Below, piece by piece: positions 63,057-64,000 of a stretch of 64,000 bases of DNA (position 1 is its first letter; each line of letters opens with the position of its first letter). The position numbers were made by a program, and so were the translations under genes. The DNA is from Oxalobacteraceae bacterium OTU3CAMAD1 (GTDB lineage: Bacteria > Pseudomonadota > Gammaproteobacteria > Burkholderiales > Burkholderiaceae_D). The DNA lies in the NCBI GenBank assembly GCA_024123915.1, contig CP099650.1, positions 4,154,001 through 4,218,000 on the forward strand, given 5' to 3'. The notes below the pieces were generated by a model. That model was not told where the DNA came from and did no database searches. It worked only from the letters and a program-made list of their open reading frames with translations.

Positions 63057-64000
63057 TGATCTTCGCTATATTCTTCGTGATACTGATTGGCGTTCCCGCC
63101 ATCATCCTCGCCACGCCGTCGCTGCGCCGCAGCCTGGTCACCCCGCATATCTTCGCGCTGTTCAAGCGCATTCTGCCGGCCATGTCCGACACCGAGCGCG
63201 ACGCCCTCGAAGCGGGCACCACCTGGTGGGACGCGGACCTCTTCTCCGGACGTCCCGACTGGAACAAATTCATGAAGCTGCCGCGCCCGGCGCTGACGGT
63301 TGAGGAACAATCCTTCCTCGACCACGAAGTGCGCCACCTGTGCGAGCTGGTCGACGACTGGGAGGCGACCCAGGTCTGGCAAGGCCTGCCGGCGCCGGCA
63401 TGGCAATACGCCCGCGACAAAGGCTTTCTGGGCATGATCATTCCGAAGGAATACGGCGGCAAGGCCTTCTCCGCCTACATGCATTCGCAGGTGGTGATGC
63501 AGCTGTCGACGCGCTGCTCGGCGCTGGCGGTGCAGGTGATGGTGCCGAACTCGCTTGGCCCGGCCGAACTGCTGCTGCACTACGGCACCGACGAACAGAA
63601 GAACTACTACCTGCCGCGCCTGGCCGCCGGCACCGAAATCCCCTGCTTCGCGCTGACGAGCCCCTACGCCGGCTCCGACGCCGCCGCGATTCCCGATACC
63701 GGCGTGGTGTGCATGGGCAAGTTCGAAGGCCGCGAGACGCTGGGCCTGCGTATCACGTGGAACAAGCGCTACATCACCTTGGGTCCGATCGCCACCCTGC
63801 TGGGCCTGGCCTTCCGCGTGGTCGATCCGGATGGCCTGCTGCCGGCCGGCTCCAGCACCGGCATCACCTGCGCACTGATCCCGACCACCCATCCCGGCGT
63901 CGTGATCGGCCGGCGCCACTGGCCGCTGAACGCGGTGTTCCAGAACGGTCCGACCAGCGGCGACAACGTCTTCATCCCGATGGAATGGATCATCGGCGGC
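63056..64000 (+). CDS. fadE: FadE-type acyl-CoA dehydrogenase, 3' end beyond window
   Basis: First 315 codons of a long-chain acyl-CoA dehydrogenase for the first step of fatty-acid beta-oxidation. An N-terminal hydrophobic anchor (MIFAIFFVILIGVPAIILAT) and the large-form layout match E. coli FadE rather than the 380-residue soluble enzymes. Acyl-CoA dehydrogenase N-terminal and middle-domain motifs are visible: GFLGMIIPKEYGGKAFSAYM, VMVPNSLGPAELLLHYGTDE and CFALTSPYAGSDAAAIPDTG. The frame is open to base 64000. An AGGAGC ribosome site lies inside a hairpin immediately upstream. Confidence 0.9.
   Translation, partial: MIFAIFFVILIGVPAIILATPSLRRSLVTPHIFALFKRILPAMSDTERDALEAGTTWWDADLFSGRPDWNKFMKLPRPALTVEEQSFLDHEVRHLCELVDDWEATQVWQGLPAPAWQYARDKGFLGMIIPKEYGGKAFSAYMHSQVVMQLSTRCSALAVQVMVPNSLGPAELLLHYGTDEQKNYYLPRLAAGTEIPCFALTSPYAGSDAAAIPDTGVVCMGKFEGRETLGLRITWNKRYITLGPIATLLGLAFRVVDPDGLLPAGSSTGITCALIPTTHPGVVIGRRHWPLNAVFQNGPTSGDNVFIPMEWIIGG

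Overview
The window is GC-rich Gram-negative chromosome, most likely from a betaproteobacterium of the Oxalobacteraceae (Massilia/Duganella/Janthinobacterium type). This is inferred from the mix of TonB-dependent receptors for plant polysaccharides, a FecI/FecR iron system, an RlhA homologue, an OsmC-YcaO fusion and an arsRCBH cluster. No rRNA, tRNA, CRISPR array or intact transposase gene was found. The sequence alone does not prove the genus.

Layout. 1-3356: Fur-boxed fecI-fecR and a siderophore receptor that runs off the left edge, all on the minus strand. 3402-8218: a two-gene unit of a TonB-dependent receptor and a secreted GH43 enzyme. 8219-8610: a repeat-rich spacer with a 23-bp perfect inverted repeat. 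8611-10590: rlhA. 10810-17595: a 2261-residue two-partner-secretion exoprotein ending in thirteen 19-residue two-cysteine repeats. 17624-21418: small regulator/oxidoreductase pairs (LysR with an alcohol dehydrogenase-like protein, MarR with an NADP-binding reductase) and an XRE antitoxin-like gene broken by an in-frame stop.

21477-39869 is the metabolic centre: an arabinoxylan/arabinan utilisation locus. One long minus-strand unit runs lipoprotein, TonB-dependent receptor, GH43-CBM6-GH43, TonB-like/PA14 protein, GH51 arabinofuranosidase, and ends in a clear intrinsic terminator. Divergent from it are two overlapping flavin-dependent (tryptophan) halogenase homologues. Next come a membrane-anchored AraC regulator, a second GH43 and a secreted Sde182-like protein. 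The likely flow is outer-membrane capture and import by the lipoprotein and receptor, cleavage of arabinose and xylose side chains by GH43 and GH51, energisation by TonB-like proteins, and control by the AraC protein, which carries a periplasmic sensor.

39891-49543 is a signalling block: a beta-propeller diguanylate cyclase, a receiver-histidine kinase protein and a hybrid histidine kinase. The periplasmic domain of the hybrid kinase aligns with that of the AraC regulator. Between them are AT-richer, probably acquired genes (43569-45552), flanking repeats and a 36-bp dyad with an SOS-box-like core. 49785-50289 is a ParE-type toxin-antitoxin pair. 50339-53622 holds an OsmC-YcaO fusion divergent from a HypT-like LysR regulator. 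53636-58380 is an arsenic island: arsR-arsC-arsB-arsH on the minus strand, with a divergent ArsN2-like acetyltransferase and an MFS exporter. 58848-64000 holds a pectate lyase, a REP-like hairpin that supplies the stop codon of a short CDF transporter, a secreted TPR protein, and the start of a FadE-type acyl-CoA dehydrogenase whose ribosome-binding site lies inside a perfect hairpin.
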